DNA of 64,000 nt from Streptomyces sp. NBC_00224. GTDB lineage: Bacteria; Actinomycetota; Actinomycetes; Streptomycetales; Streptomycetaceae. The position numbers were made by a program, and so were the translations under genes. The notes under the pieces are model-generated. The model did not search any database. It was not told the origin of the DNA and saw nothing but the letters and a program-made list of their open reading frames with translations. Shown piece by piece: positions 16,501 to 24,670 of this stretch (position 1 is the first letter of the stretch; each line of letters opens with the position of its first letter). The stretch spans positions 5,929,501 to 5,993,500 of the forward strand of contig NZ_CP108106.1 of the NCBI RefSeq assembly GCF_041435195.1, given 5' to 3'.

Positions 16501-16978
16501 CACCGAGCACGACTTCGACGTGACGCTGGAGGCCGGCGAGTACGAGGTCCGCATCCGCGGCTCCATGGACCGGGTGGAGCAGGACGAGGCGGGCCGCGCC
16601 TATGTCGTCGACTTCAAGACCGGCAAGCAGGCACCCACCGCGAACGAGGTGGCCGCGCATCCGCAGCTGGCGGTCTATCAGCTGGCGGTCGAGCGGGGCG
16701 CGGTCGACGAGGCGTTCGCGGGCGAGCGCCCCGCGTCCGGCGGCGCCGAGCTGGTCCATCTGCGTCAGCCCGCCCCCAAGAAGGAGGGCGGCGAGGCGTA
16801 CCCGAAGGTCCAGGCGCAGGAGCCGCTGGCGGGGGAGTGGGTCGGCGACCTCCTGGCCACGGCCGCGGGCCGGGTCCTGGACGAGCACTTCACCCCGAAC
16901 CCGGGCCAGCACTGCACGAACTGCACTTTCCGTACGTCGTGCTCGGCCCAGCCGGAGGGGCGGCAGGTGCTGGAGTGA
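13592..16978 (+). CDS. adnA: Helicase-nuclease subunit AdnA
   Basis: The protein is about 1128 residues from GTG 13592. It carries the UvrD-like SF1A helicase motifs: GPGTGKTTT near 58, VDEYQDTD near 281, GDPDQSIYAFRGA near 310, AHRSKGLEWS near 685. A C-terminal PD-(D/E)XK nuclease follows with VVDFKTGK near 1004. Four cysteines for an AddB-type iron-sulfur cluster are visible: one in NTCALQWF near 875, and HCTNCTFRTSC near 1106. With AdnB it forms the actinobacterial double-strand-break resection motor. The order adnA before adnB matches mycobacteria. Here a lipoprotein gene is inserted between the two. Confidence 0.92.
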   Translation: MSSSSFTGRTTYPQVRRRSAGAYRLVRTPLRPVDPPLLDARQRAVVDHGRGPLLVLAGPGTGKTTTLVEAVAARVAAGTDPERILVLTFSRKAAVELRDRMALRLGGTRGPQATTFHSYCYALVRAHQDADLFAEPLRLLSGPEQDVAVRDLLAGQLGLEREGLAPVRWPDELRACLTTRGFADEVRAVLARSRELGLGPDALADFARRTGRPDWRAAAAFLAEYLDVLDLQGVLDYAELVHRAVLLAERAPHSGTSSHVSSSAPSYGPALADAYDAVFVDEYQDTDPAQVRLLRALAGGGRTLVAFGDPDQSIYAFRGADVNGILDFPDTFPRADGTPAPVEVLTTSRRSGEALLTATRLLTRRMPMPRLPSEKVRAHRELAAVRAGGRVESYTYPTASTELENIADIVRRAHLEEGVPWHDMAVLTRAGTRALSALRRALTSAGVPVEVDGTDIPLRHEPAVTPLLTALRAVATAALPGPAEAGDESGGAAADGEAADDTPPTWLDPETALDLLTSPLGGMDSADIRRLGRALRDEERAAGNRVPPPSDLLLARVLAEPERLVAHDPAYARGAQRLSALLRKARELLEGGGTAAEALWELWSGTPWPQRLERAALRGGTAGRNADRDLDAVCALFDTAARAEERTGGRGALNFLEEVDAQDIAADTLTRRAVRPDAVRLMTAHRSKGLEWSLVVVAGVQEGLWPDLRRRGSLLEADRIGRDGLAEPLTPGALLAEERRLFYVAATRARDRLVVTAVKAPADDGDQPSRFLAELGEEPKDVTGRPRRPLAVAALVAELRATTVDPEASEALRDAAARRLARLAALTDDEGQPLVPAAHPDRWWGLNEPTRSAVPLRDRDHPVVLSGSALDQLANTCALQWFLGREVKADAPATAAQGFGNVVHVLADEVASGRTPADLAVLMERLDSVWDALAFDAPWKSAQEKNNARVALERFLRWHTLDRTGRTPVATEHDFDVTLEAGEYEVRIRGSMDRVEQDEAGRAYVVDFKTGKQAPTANEVAAHPQLAVYQLAVERGAVDEAFAGERPASGGAELVHLRQPAPKKEGGEAYPKVQAQEPLAGEWVGDLLATAAGRVLDEHFTPNPGQHCTNCTFRTSCSAQPEGRQVLE

Positions 16979-17062
16979 CGGATGTGGGGGTGGGGGCGCT
17001 GTATTGATGGGGCCACGACAGTCGCCCATGTCGCGGGTTCATCAGTCTGTGAGGAGAGACGC

Positions 17063-17962
17063 ATGCGGGTCAGTCGGAAGGTTCTGGTCGTCGCGGTGGT
17101 CTGTACGACCGCCGTCGCCGGTCTTGCGGGTTGCGGCAAGGACGGTGACACCAAGGCCAAGGGCGTTTCCGAGGCCAAGAAGCCGTCCGCAACGGCTTCC
17201 CCCACGCCCGTGGACCCGTTCGCGGGGATGACAGCCGACGCGATCGCCGAGAAGGCGGTCGGGGTGACGAAGGCGGCGAACACCGTCAAGGTGTCCGGCG
17301 CGGGCATCTCCGACGGTGAGCACATGGCCATCGAGGTCACGGTCACCAGCAAGGGCCACTGCTCCGGCAGGGCGACCGTCAAGGGCGGCACGGCCCACAT
17401 AGTCAAGGCCGACCTCAAGTCCTTCTACATGAAGGGCGACGAGAAGTTCTACCGGGCCGTCGCCAAGGAGGACGGCACCCCCAAGCGGCAGGCCGACGCC
17501 ATGATCGAGGTGCTCAAGGGCCGCTGGATGAAGATGCCGGCGGACGCTCCGAAGAAGTCCAAGAAGCGCCACGGCAAGGCGTCCGGCGACGGCATGGGCG
17601 AGTTCTGCGTGCTCTCCGAGCTCGTCGCGGGCATGGACGACGACAAGAGCGACCGCACCGGGATGACCAAGGGCGCCGACACTGTCGTCGCCGGTGTGCC
17701 CGCGGTCACGCTCAGAGGCAAGAAGCAGCGCGACGGATCCGCCGTCACGATGTACGTCGCCAAGCAAGGGCCGGCCCACCTGCTGAAGGTCGTCGAGACG
17801 GGCGGCGACGAGCCGGGCACCGTCACCTTCAGTGACTACGACAAGCCGGTGACGATCACTCCGCCGCCCGCCGACCAGATCATGGACCTGGAGAAGCTGG
17901 GCATGAAGCCCGGCGGCAGCTCCGGATCCGGCTCCGGCGGGACCGGTGAGCTGAAGGCCTGA
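17063..17962 (+). CDS. Lipoprotein of unknown function
   Basis: The 299-residue precursor starts at ATG 17063 with GAGGAGAG at 17051-17058. The signal peptide ends in lipobox LAGC (Cys near 23). A Lys/Thr/Pro linker, then a single domain of about 210 residues with alternating short strands follows (KVSGAGISDG, SFYMKGDEKFYRAV, GVPAVTLRGKKQRDGS). The pattern is reminiscent of LppX/LprG or LolA-like lipid-binding folds, but this is only an impression. The tail is Gly/Ser-rich. It lies between adnA and adnB in the same direction, so it may share their transcripts without sharing function. Confidence 0.85.
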   Translation: MRVSRKVLVVAVVCTTAVAGLAGCGKDGDTKAKGVSEAKKPSATASPTPVDPFAGMTADAIAEKAVGVTKAANTVKVSGAGISDGEHMAIEVTVTSKGHCSGRATVKGGTAHIVKADLKSFYMKGDEKFYRAVAKEDGTPKRQADAMIEVLKGRWMKMPADAPKKSKKRHGKASGDGMGEFCVLSELVAGMDDDKSDRTGMTKGADTVVAGVPAVTLRGKKQRDGSAVTMYVAKQGPAHLLKVVETGGDEPGTVTFSDYDKPVTITPPPADQIMDLEKLGMKPGGSSGSGSGGTGELKA

Positions 17963-18055
17963 CGCCCGGGCGCGCCCCGGCGGGAGGTGCGGGGAGCGTC
18001 ACACCGGCGTCGACGGGGACCACGGTTGTCAGTGAGCCCCGTTAGCCTCTCTGGG

Positions 18056-21000
18056 GTGCCCATCCTCACCGACCCCGAAGAGCTCAAGGAGCTCCTCGGC
18101 ATCCCGTTCACCCCGGAGCAGACGGCGTGCATCACGGCCCCGCCCGCCCCGCAGGTCGTCGTGGCCGGCGCCGGGTCCGGGAAGACCACCGTCATGGCGG
18201 CCCGGGTGGTCTGGCTGGTCGGCACCGGGCAGGTCGCCCCCGAGCAGGTCCTCGGCCTGACCTTCACCAACAAGGCCGCGGGCGAGCTCGCCGAGCGGGT
18301 CCGGACGGCGCTGGTCCGCGCGGGCATCACCGACCCGGACGCGATCGACCCCGACAACCCCCCGGGCGAGCCGCGGATCTCGACGTACCACGCGTTCGCC
18401 GGACAGCTCCTGACCGATCACGGTCTGCGGATAGGTCTTGAGCCCACCTCCCGGCTGCTCGCGGACGCCACCCGCTACCAGCTCGCGGCCCGTGTGCTGC
18501 GCGAGGCGCCCGGCCCCTACCCCGCGCTGACCAAGTCCTTCGCCTCCCTTGTCAGCGACCTGCTGGCGCTGGATGCGGAGCTCGCCGAGCACCTCGTACG
18601 ACCGGAGGAGCTGTGGGCGTACGACCAGGAGCTGCTCCGGGCGCTGGAGGGCGCCAGGCTCAGCAACGCGGATCTGCGCAAGGTGCCCGAAGCGGCCGAG
18701 GGTCGGCTGGAACTCCTCGACCTCACCGTCCGTTACCGGGATGCCAAGAAGTCCCGTGACCTGCTCGACTTCGGTGACCAGATCGCGCTCTCCGCCGAGC
18801 TCGCCCTCACCCGCCCCGAGGTCGGCCGGATCCTGCGCGACGAGTTCCGCGTCGTGCTGCTCGACGAGTACCAGGACACATCGGTCGCCCAGCGCCGGCT
18901 GCTCGCGGCCCTGTTCGGCGAGGGGACCGGACACGCCGTGACGGCCGTCGGCGACCCCTGCCAGGCCATCTACGGCTGGCGCGGCGCCTCGGTGGCCAAC
19001 CTCGACGACTTCCCGCGCCACTTCCCGTACGCGGACGGCCGCCCGGCCACCCGCCACTCGCTGAGCGAGAACCGCCGCAGCGGCGGCCGTCTGCTCGACC
19101 TCGCCAACTCGCTGGCCGCGCCGCTGCGCGCGATGCACGCGGGCGTGGAGGCGCTGCGCCCCGCCCCCGGCGCCGAGCGCGACGGCACGGTCCGCATCGC
19201 CCTGCTCGACACCCACCAGGAAGAGATCGACTGGCTCGCGGACTCCCTCGCGCACCTCGTCCGCACCGGCAAGGAGCCCGGCGAGATCGCCGTCCTGTGC
19301 CGGACGGCGGGCGACTTCCCGCAGATCCAGGGCGCGCTCGTCGCGCGCGACATCCCGGTCGAGGTCGTCGGCCTCTCCGGGCTGCTCCACCTTCCCGAGG
19401 TCGCCGACCTCGTGGCGGTCTGCGAAGTCCTCCAGGACCCGGGCGCCAACGCCTCGCTCGTCCGCGTCCTGACCGGCCCGCGCTGGCGCACCGGCCCTCG
19501 CGACCTCGCCCTGCTCGGCCGCCGCGCCCGCCATCTCGTACGGCGCGAGAGGGCCGGGTCCGACGACCCGGACCAGCGGCTCGCGGACGCCGTGGAAGGC
19601 GTCGACCCGGCCGAGGTGATCTCCCTCGCGGACGCGCTCGACACCTTCCTGGAGTCGGGCGACGGCGAGGACGACGGGCTGCCGTTCTCGGCCGAGGCGC
19701 GGGTCCGCTTCGCCCGGCTCGCCGCCGAGCTGCGCGATCTGCGCCGCTCGCTCGCCGACCCGCTCATGGACGTGCTCCACCGCGTGCTCACCACCACCGG
19801 CCTGGAGGTCGAGCTCTCGGCCTCGCCGCACGCCCTGGCCGCCCGGCGCCGCGAGACCCTCGGCAACTTCCTGGACATAGCGGCGGGGTTCGCGGCCCTC
19901 GACGGCGAGGCCTCGCTGCTGGCCTTCCTCGGCTTCCTGCGCACCGCCGCCCAGTACGAGAAGGGCCTGGACAACGCCCTGCCCGGCGGCGAGAACACGG
20001 TGAAGGTGCTCACCGCCCACAAGTCCAAAGGACTTGAGTGGGACGTGGTCGCCGTCCCCGGCCTGGTCAACGGAACCTTCCCCTCCACCCAGTCGCGGGA
20101 CGCCTGGACGGCCCAGGCCAAGGTCCTCCCGCACGCGCTGCGCGGCGACGCCCCGACCCTCCCGGCCACTCCGGAGTGGGACGCCAAGGGCCTCAAGGCC
20201 TTCAAGGAGGAGCTGAAGGAGCACCAGCACACCGAGGAACTGCGCCTGGGCTACGTCACGTTCACGCGCCCCCGCTCGCTGCTCCTCGGCTCGGGCCACT
20301 GGTGGGGCCCGAGCCAGAAGAAGCCGCGCGGCCCGTCCGACTTCCTGGAGGCGCTGTACGCCCACTGCGAGGCGGGCCACGGCGAGATCGAGGCCTGGGC
20401 CGACGTGCCGGCCGAGGACGCCGAGAACCCGGCCCTGAGCGAGTCGGCCGCCACGCACGCGTGGCCGCTCCCGCTCGACCCCACGTCCCTGGCGCGCCGA
20501 CGGAAGGCGGCCGAGACGGTCCTGGCGTACCTGGACGCGGAGGGGGCGGCCGGCGTCGAGCCGCACTACGCGCGGGAGGACTCGGTTCACGCGCGCGTGG
20601 AGGCCGACTTCCCCTCCGGGGAAGCGTTCTACGAGGACGGCTCCTACGAGGACGACCCGCTGCCGCCCGACGACTTCGACGCCTTCGGTAACGCGGACGA
20701 CCTGGATGCCCTCTCCGCGCTGGAGGACGGCTGGGAGAGCCTGCCGACTCAGCGTCCGGCACCGACTCAGCGCCCGGCACCGGCGGAGCCCCCGGCACCG
20801 GCCGACGGCCACGCGCGCGCCGACGTGCCCGCCCAGCCCTCCCGCCCCCATACCGACTCCGCTCCGCAGCGCGTCCTCACTCCCGAGGAGCGCCGCGCCA
20901 TGGCCTCCTGGGACCGCGACCTGGAGGCCCTCACCACTGAGCTCCGCCGCGCCCGCGCCACCAGCCGCGAGGTCCAGGTGCCGCCATCGCTCACGGCCTC

Positions 21001-21682
21001 CGACCTGCTGCGGCTCGCCGCGGACCCGGACGGCTTCGCCCAGGACCTGGCCCGCCCGATGCCGAAGCCGCCGCAGCCCGCAGCCCGCCGCGGCACCCGG
21101 TTCCACGCCTGGGTGGAGTCCCGCTTCGAGGAGCTGCCGCTGCCCATGCTCGGCCCCGACGAGCTCCCCGGCGGCGACGAGAGCGACGCCGACATCGCGG
21201 ACGAGCGCGACCTGGCGGCCCTCAAGGAGGCGTTCGAGCGCTCCCCGTACGCCCGGCGCACCCCGCTCCGCATCGAAGCGCCGGTCCAGGTCACGCTGGC
21301 GGGCCGGGTGATCCGCGGCCGTATCGACGCGGTGTACCCGGGCGAGCGGCCGGGCACGTACGAGATCGTCGACTGGAAGACCGGCCGCGGTGCCACCGGC
21401 GACCCGCTCCAGCTCGCCGTCTACCGCCTCGCCTGGGCCGAGCAGCACGGCGTCCCGCTGGAATCCGTCACGGCCGCCTTCCTGTACGTACGTACAGGGG
21501 ACACGGTCCGCCCCGCCCGCCTGCCGGGCCGCGCCGAGCTGGAGCGGATCCTGCTGGGCGGGACGAGCGGCACCGGCGCACCGGGCGGCGAGCACGGGCA
21601 CGCGCGCGAGGAGGCCGCCCTCGCGCCCTCACCAGGCCCGGCCGGGACACCGGCGGACATGCCACCACCACCAGCCGGATAG
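18056..21682 (+). CDS. adnB: Helicase-nuclease subunit AdnB
   Basis: The protein is 1208 residues from GTG 18056. Helicase motifs: GAGSGKTT near 40, LDEYQDTS near 268, GDPCQAIYGWRGA near 304, AHKSKGLEWD near 653. The C-terminal RecB-like nuclease has IVDWKTG near 1104 followed by QLAVYRLAW. Between them is a Pro/Ala-rich linker (TQRPAP repeated, about 900-930) that is hypervariable in this family. No iron-sulfur cysteines are seen in this subunit. The GTG lies 7 nt after TAGCCT (18043-18048), suggesting its own leaderless promoter besides read-through from adnA. The stop overlaps the -10 of the next gene. Confidence 0.93.
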   Translation: MPILTDPEELKELLGIPFTPEQTACITAPPAPQVVVAGAGSGKTTVMAARVVWLVGTGQVAPEQVLGLTFTNKAAGELAERVRTALVRAGITDPDAIDPDNPPGEPRISTYHAFAGQLLTDHGLRIGLEPTSRLLADATRYQLAARVLREAPGPYPALTKSFASLVSDLLALDAELAEHLVRPEELWAYDQELLRALEGARLSNADLRKVPEAAEGRLELLDLTVRYRDAKKSRDLLDFGDQIALSAELALTRPEVGRILRDEFRVVLLDEYQDTSVAQRRLLAALFGEGTGHAVTAVGDPCQAIYGWRGASVANLDDFPRHFPYADGRPATRHSLSENRRSGGRLLDLANSLAAPLRAMHAGVEALRPAPGAERDGTVRIALLDTHQEEIDWLADSLAHLVRTGKEPGEIAVLCRTAGDFPQIQGALVARDIPVEVVGLSGLLHLPEVADLVAVCEVLQDPGANASLVRVLTGPRWRTGPRDLALLGRRARHLVRRERAGSDDPDQRLADAVEGVDPAEVISLADALDTFLESGDGEDDGLPFSAEARVRFARLAAELRDLRRSLADPLMDVLHRVLTTTGLEVELSASPHALAARRRETLGNFLDIAAGFAALDGEASLLAFLGFLRTAAQYEKGLDNALPGGENTVKVLTAHKSKGLEWDVVAVPGLVNGTFPSTQSRDAWTAQAKVLPHALRGDAPTLPATPEWDAKGLKAFKEELKEHQHTEELRLGYVTFTRPRSLLLGSGHWWGPSQKKPRGPSDFLEALYAHCEAGHGEIEAWADVPAEDAENPALSESAATHAWPLPLDPTSLARRRKAAETVLAYLDAEGAAGVEPHYAREDSVHARVEADFPSGEAFYEDGSYEDDPLPPDDFDAFGNADDLDALSALEDGWESLPTQRPAPTQRPAPAEPPAPADGHARADVPAQPSRPHTDSAPQRVLTPEERRAMASWDRDLEALTTELRRARATSREVQVPPSLTASDLLRLAADPDGFAQDLARPMPKPPQPAARRGTRFHAWVESRFEELPLPMLGPDELPGGDESDADIADERDLAALKEAFERSPYARRTPLRIEAPVQVTLAGRVIRGRIDAVYPGERPGTYEIVDWKTGRGATGDPLQLAVYRLAWAEQHGVPLESVTAAFLYVRTGDTVRPARLPGRAELERILLGGTSGTGAPGGEHGHAREEAALAPSPGPAGTPADMPPPPAG

Positions 21683-21692
21683 GCTCAATGGC

Positions 21693-23111
21693 ATGAGCGA
21701 GACCCCGGACAACGCCGTCCAGACCGCAGTCGACGACACCGTGCGCGCGTACATCGAGCAGCACCGCGCCGCCTTCCTCGACGACCTCGCGCAGTGGCTG
21801 CGGATCCCGTCCGTGTCGGCCCAGCCCGAGCACGACGGCGACGTACGGCGCAGCGCCGACTGGCTGGCCGCCAAGCTCAAGGAGACCGGCTTCCCGGTCA
21901 CCGAGGTCCTCCCGACCCCGGGCGCCCCGGCCGTCTACGCGGAGTGGCCCTCCGGCGACCCCGAGGCCCCCACCGTGCTCGTCTACGGCCACCACGACGT
22001 GCAGCCCGCCGCACGCGAGGACGGCTGGCACACCGAGCCCTTCGAGCCGGAGCTGCGCGACGGCCGGCTGTACGGGCGGGGCGCGGCCGACGACAAGGGC
22101 CAGGTGTTCTTCCACACCCTGGGCGTGCGGGCGCACCTCGCCGCCACCGGCCGCACCGCCCCCGCCGTCAACCTCAAGCTCCTGGTCGAGGGCGAGGAGG
22201 AGTCCGGCTCGCCGAACTTCCGCGCTCTCGTCGAGGCGCACGCGGACCGCTTCGCCGCCGACGCCGTGATCGTCTCCGACACCGGCATGTGGTCGGAGAA
22301 CACACCTACGGTGTGCACGGGCATGCGCGGCCTCGCCGAGTGCGAGATCCGGCTGTACGGACCGGACCAGGACATCCACTCCGGCTCCTTCGGCGGCGCC
22401 GTGCCCAACCCGGCCACCGCCGCCGCCCGCCTGGTCGCGGCGCTGCACGATGCCGACGAGCGGGTCGCCGTGCCCGGCTTCTACGACGGCATCGCCGAGC
22501 TGACGGACGCCGAGCGCGAGCTCGTCGCCGAGCTGCCCTTCGACGAGGCCGAGTGGCTGCGTACCGCCAAGTCCCGCGCCCCCCACGGCGAAGCCGGCTA
22601 CTCGACGCTTGAGCGCGTCTGGGCCCGGCCGACCGCCGAGGTCAACGGCATCGGCGGCGGCTACCAGGGCCCCGGCGGCAAGACGATCATCCCCTCGTCG
22701 GCGATGGTGAAGCTGTCGTTCCGGCTGGTCGCCGGGCAGGATCCGGAACGGGTCGAGAAGCTGGTCACCGAGTGGGTCGCCGCCCAGGTCCCGGCCGGCA
22801 TCCGGCACGAGATCGCCTTCAGCGCGGGCACCCGCCCCTGTCTGACGCCGCTGGACCACCCGGCCCTGCAGTCCGTCGTACGGGCCATGGGCCGCGCCTT
22901 CGGCCAGAAGATCCGCTTCACGCGCGAGGGCGGCTCCGGCCCGGCCGCCGACCTCCAGGACGTGCTCGGCGCGCCGGTGCTCTTCCTGGGGATCTCCGTC
23001 CCGTCCGACGGCTGGCACGCGCCCAACGAGAAGGTCGAGGTCGACCTCCTCCTCAAGGGCGTCGAGACGACCGCCCACCTGTGGGGCGACCTCGCCGCCA
23101 CACGGCGGTGA
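21693..23111 (+). CDS. M20-family dipeptidase
   Basis: The 472-residue product shows the M20 metallopeptidase pattern: YGHHDVQPA near 93 (first zinc His and catalytic Asp), GRGAADDKGQ near 130 (bridging Asp), LVEGEEESGS near 165 (catalytic Glu-Glu), SDTGMW near 197 and a C-terminal His in DGWHAPNE. A dimerisation domain sits between. It most likely hydrolyses dipeptides in the cytoplasm; no signal peptide is seen. Start ATG 21693 follows TAGGCT (21680-21685) by 7 nt, so it is probably leaderless, and this -10 contains the adnB stop codon. Confidence 0.92.
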   Translation: MSETPDNAVQTAVDDTVRAYIEQHRAAFLDDLAQWLRIPSVSAQPEHDGDVRRSADWLAAKLKETGFPVTEVLPTPGAPAVYAEWPSGDPEAPTVLVYGHHDVQPAAREDGWHTEPFEPELRDGRLYGRGAADDKGQVFFHTLGVRAHLAATGRTAPAVNLKLLVEGEEESGSPNFRALVEAHADRFAADAVIVSDTGMWSENTPTVCTGMRGLAECEIRLYGPDQDIHSGSFGGAVPNPATAAARLVAALHDADERVAVPGFYDGIAELTDAERELVAELPFDEAEWLRTAKSRAPHGEAGYSTLERVWARPTAEVNGIGGGYQGPGGKTIIPSSAMVKLSFRLVAGQDPERVEKLVTEWVAAQVPAGIRHEIAFSAGTRPCLTPLDHPALQSVVRAMGRAFGQKIRFTREGGSGPAADLQDVLGAPVLFLGISVPSDGWHAPNEKVEVDLLLKGVETTAHLWGDLAATRR

Positions 23112-23196
23112 AGGGCCGCGGGGCCGCGCGGCCCTGAAGCACCACCGCTGAACGAACACCGCTGAACCCATCCACCCGGGGGAGTTGGAAGCACCT

Positions 23197-24168
23197 GTGA
23201 GCACCACCAGCACCACCAGCAGTGACGCCGCCGCGGACCGGCCGATCGGCCTCGCCGCACCCATCAGCCTCACCGAGGCGAGCGGCATCGACCGAGCGGC
23301 CCACCACCGCCTGGACGAGGCCTGGCTGGCGGCCGCCTGGAGCCACCCGACGACCAGGGTCTTCGTGGTCTCCGGCGGACAGGTCCTGATCGACGACACC
23401 GCCGACGGCCGTACGGAACTGGTGATGACCCCGGCCTTCGAGGCCCCGGTCACCGAGACCCACCGCTACTTCCTGGGCACCGACGACGACGGCGTCAGCT
23501 ACTTCGCGCTCCAGAAGGACTCCCTGCCGGGCCGTATGGACCAGTCCGCGCGCGCGGCGGGCCTGCGCGAGGCCGGGCTGCTCCTGTCGCCCCGGGACAC
23601 GGGCCTGATGGTCCACGCGGTCGCCCTGGAGAACTGGCAGCGGCTGCACCGCTTCTGCTCCCGCTGCGGCGAGCGCACGGTCATCGCGGCCGCCGGCCAC
23701 ATCCGCCGCTGCCAGGCGTGCGGCGCCGAGCACTACCCGCGCACCGACCCGGCCGTGATCATGCTGGTCACGGACGAGGAGGACCGCGCGCTGCTGGGCC
23801 GCCAGGTGCACTGGCCGGAGGGCCGCTTCTCGACCCTGGCCGGCTTCGTCGAGCCCGGCGAGTCCATCGAGCAGTCGGTGCGCCGCGAGGTCTTCGAGGA
23901 GGCGGGCGTCACGGTCGGCGAGGTCGAGTACGTCGCCAGCCAGCCCTGGCCCTTCCCGTCCAGCCTGATGCTCGGCTTCATGGCGCACGCCACGTCGTCC
24001 GAGATCAACGTGGACGGCGAGGAGATCCACGAGGCCCGCTGGTTCTCCCGCGAGGACCTGCGCGCCGCCTTCGAGTCGGGCGAGGTCCTGCCGCCGTACG
24101 GCATCTCGATCGCGGCCCGCCTCATCGAGCTCTGGTACGGCAAGCCGCTCCCCAAGCCCACGCACTGA
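23197..24168 (+). CDS. nudC: NAD-cap/NADH pyrophosphatase NudC
   Basis: The product has 323 residues from GTG 23197, with GGGGGAG at 23178-23184. An N-terminal NUDIX-like domain precedes a zinc ribbon (CSRCG near 154, CQACG near 172). The NUDIX box begins GFVEPGESIEQ near 217 and ends EVFEEAGV, followed by the family marker SQPWPFPSS near 248 that separates NudC from other NUDIX enzymes. It hydrolyses NAD(H) and removes NAD caps from RNA. It is convergent with mycoredoxin across a strong terminator. Confidence 0.94.
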   Translation: MSTTSTTSSDAAADRPIGLAAPISLTEASGIDRAAHHRLDEAWLAAAWSHPTTRVFVVSGGQVLIDDTADGRTELVMTPAFEAPVTETHRYFLGTDDDGVSYFALQKDSLPGRMDQSARAAGLREAGLLLSPRDTGLMVHAVALENWQRLHRFCSRCGERTVIAAAGHIRRCQACGAEHYPRTDPAVIMLVTDEEDRALLGRQVHWPEGRFSTLAGFVEPGESIEQSVRREVFEEAGVTVGEVEYVASQPWPFPSSLMLGFMAHATSSEINVDGEEIHEARWFSREDLRAAFESGEVLPPYGISIAARLIELWYGKPLPKPTH

Positions 24169-24197
24169 GCCCGGCGGCCACCGGCCCCGGCACACGG

Positions 24198-24226
24198 AGG
24201 GCCCCCACCGACGTGGTGGGGGCCCT
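24198..24226. terminator. Bidirectional terminator between nudC and mycoredoxin
   Basis: Twelve-bp perfect arms (24198-24209 and 24215-24226) enclose a 5-nt loop. The position between two convergent stop codons supports use from both sides. Confidence 0.8.
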
Positions 24227-24249
24227 CTACGCGCGCGTGGAGCGGAGGC

Positions 24250-24492
24250 TCAGACGCCTATCTTCTGCTTGACCTGCGCGAGCGACGGGTTCGTCAGCGT
24301 CGAGCCGTCGGCGAAGAGCACGGTCGGCACCGTCTGGTTGCCCCCGTTGGCCTTCTCGACGAAGGCCGCCGACTCCGGGTCCTGCTCGATGTTGATCTCG
24401 TTGTACGTGATGCCCTCGCGGTCCATCTGGCTCTTCAGCCGACGGCAGTAGCCGCACCACGTGGTGCTGTACATCGTCACAGTGCCCGGCAT
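24250..24492 (-). CDS. mrx1: Mycoredoxin (glutaredoxin-like)
   Basis: The 80-residue protein has the WCGYC active site (Cys13 and Cys16), TVPTV cis-proline near 56 and the C-terminal ADGSTLTNPS of mycoredoxins. It reduces mycothiol mixed disulfides. The start was set at ATG 24492, which has GAGGAG 8-13 nt upstream on this strand. A sigma-R-type promoter lies about 75 nt upstream. The neighbours nudC and uvrD2 are the same as in mycobacteria. Confidence 0.93.
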   Translation of the reverse strand: MPGTVTMYSTTWCGYCRRLKSQMDREGITYNEINIEQDPESAAFVEKANGGNQTVPTVLFADGSTLTNPSLAQVKQKIGV

Positions 24493-24568
24493 GCTCTCGC
24501 ACTCCTCATGTTCGGCTCGGTGGGTGGATCTTGGTGGGTGGAACTCAGCGGGTGAGCGCCAAGGGGAG

Positions 24569-24594
24569 AACGTACGCGACCGGGCCTCCATTCC
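24569..24594 (-). promoter_or_regulatory. Sigma-R-type promoter of mycoredoxin
   Basis: On the minus strand GGAAT (24594-24590), 18 nt, then GTT (24571-24569) matches the sigma-R consensus exactly. Transcription would begin near 24562, giving a leader of about 70 nt before ATG 24492. The gene product is a mycothiol-dependent reductase, consistent with control by the thiol-stress sigma factor. Confidence 0.75.
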
Positions 24595-24670
24595 CGCATT
24601 AGTACGACCAATCCCGCCCCCTGTGGACAACGCGTCCCTTCCGCCTCCGCCGACCTGGCAGCATGGCGGG

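Noticed and set aside
13559..21601. Very long antisense frames opposite adnA and adnB
   Set aside because: They mirror helicase-nuclease genes with full motif sets; composition is Arg/Gly/Val-rich noise.
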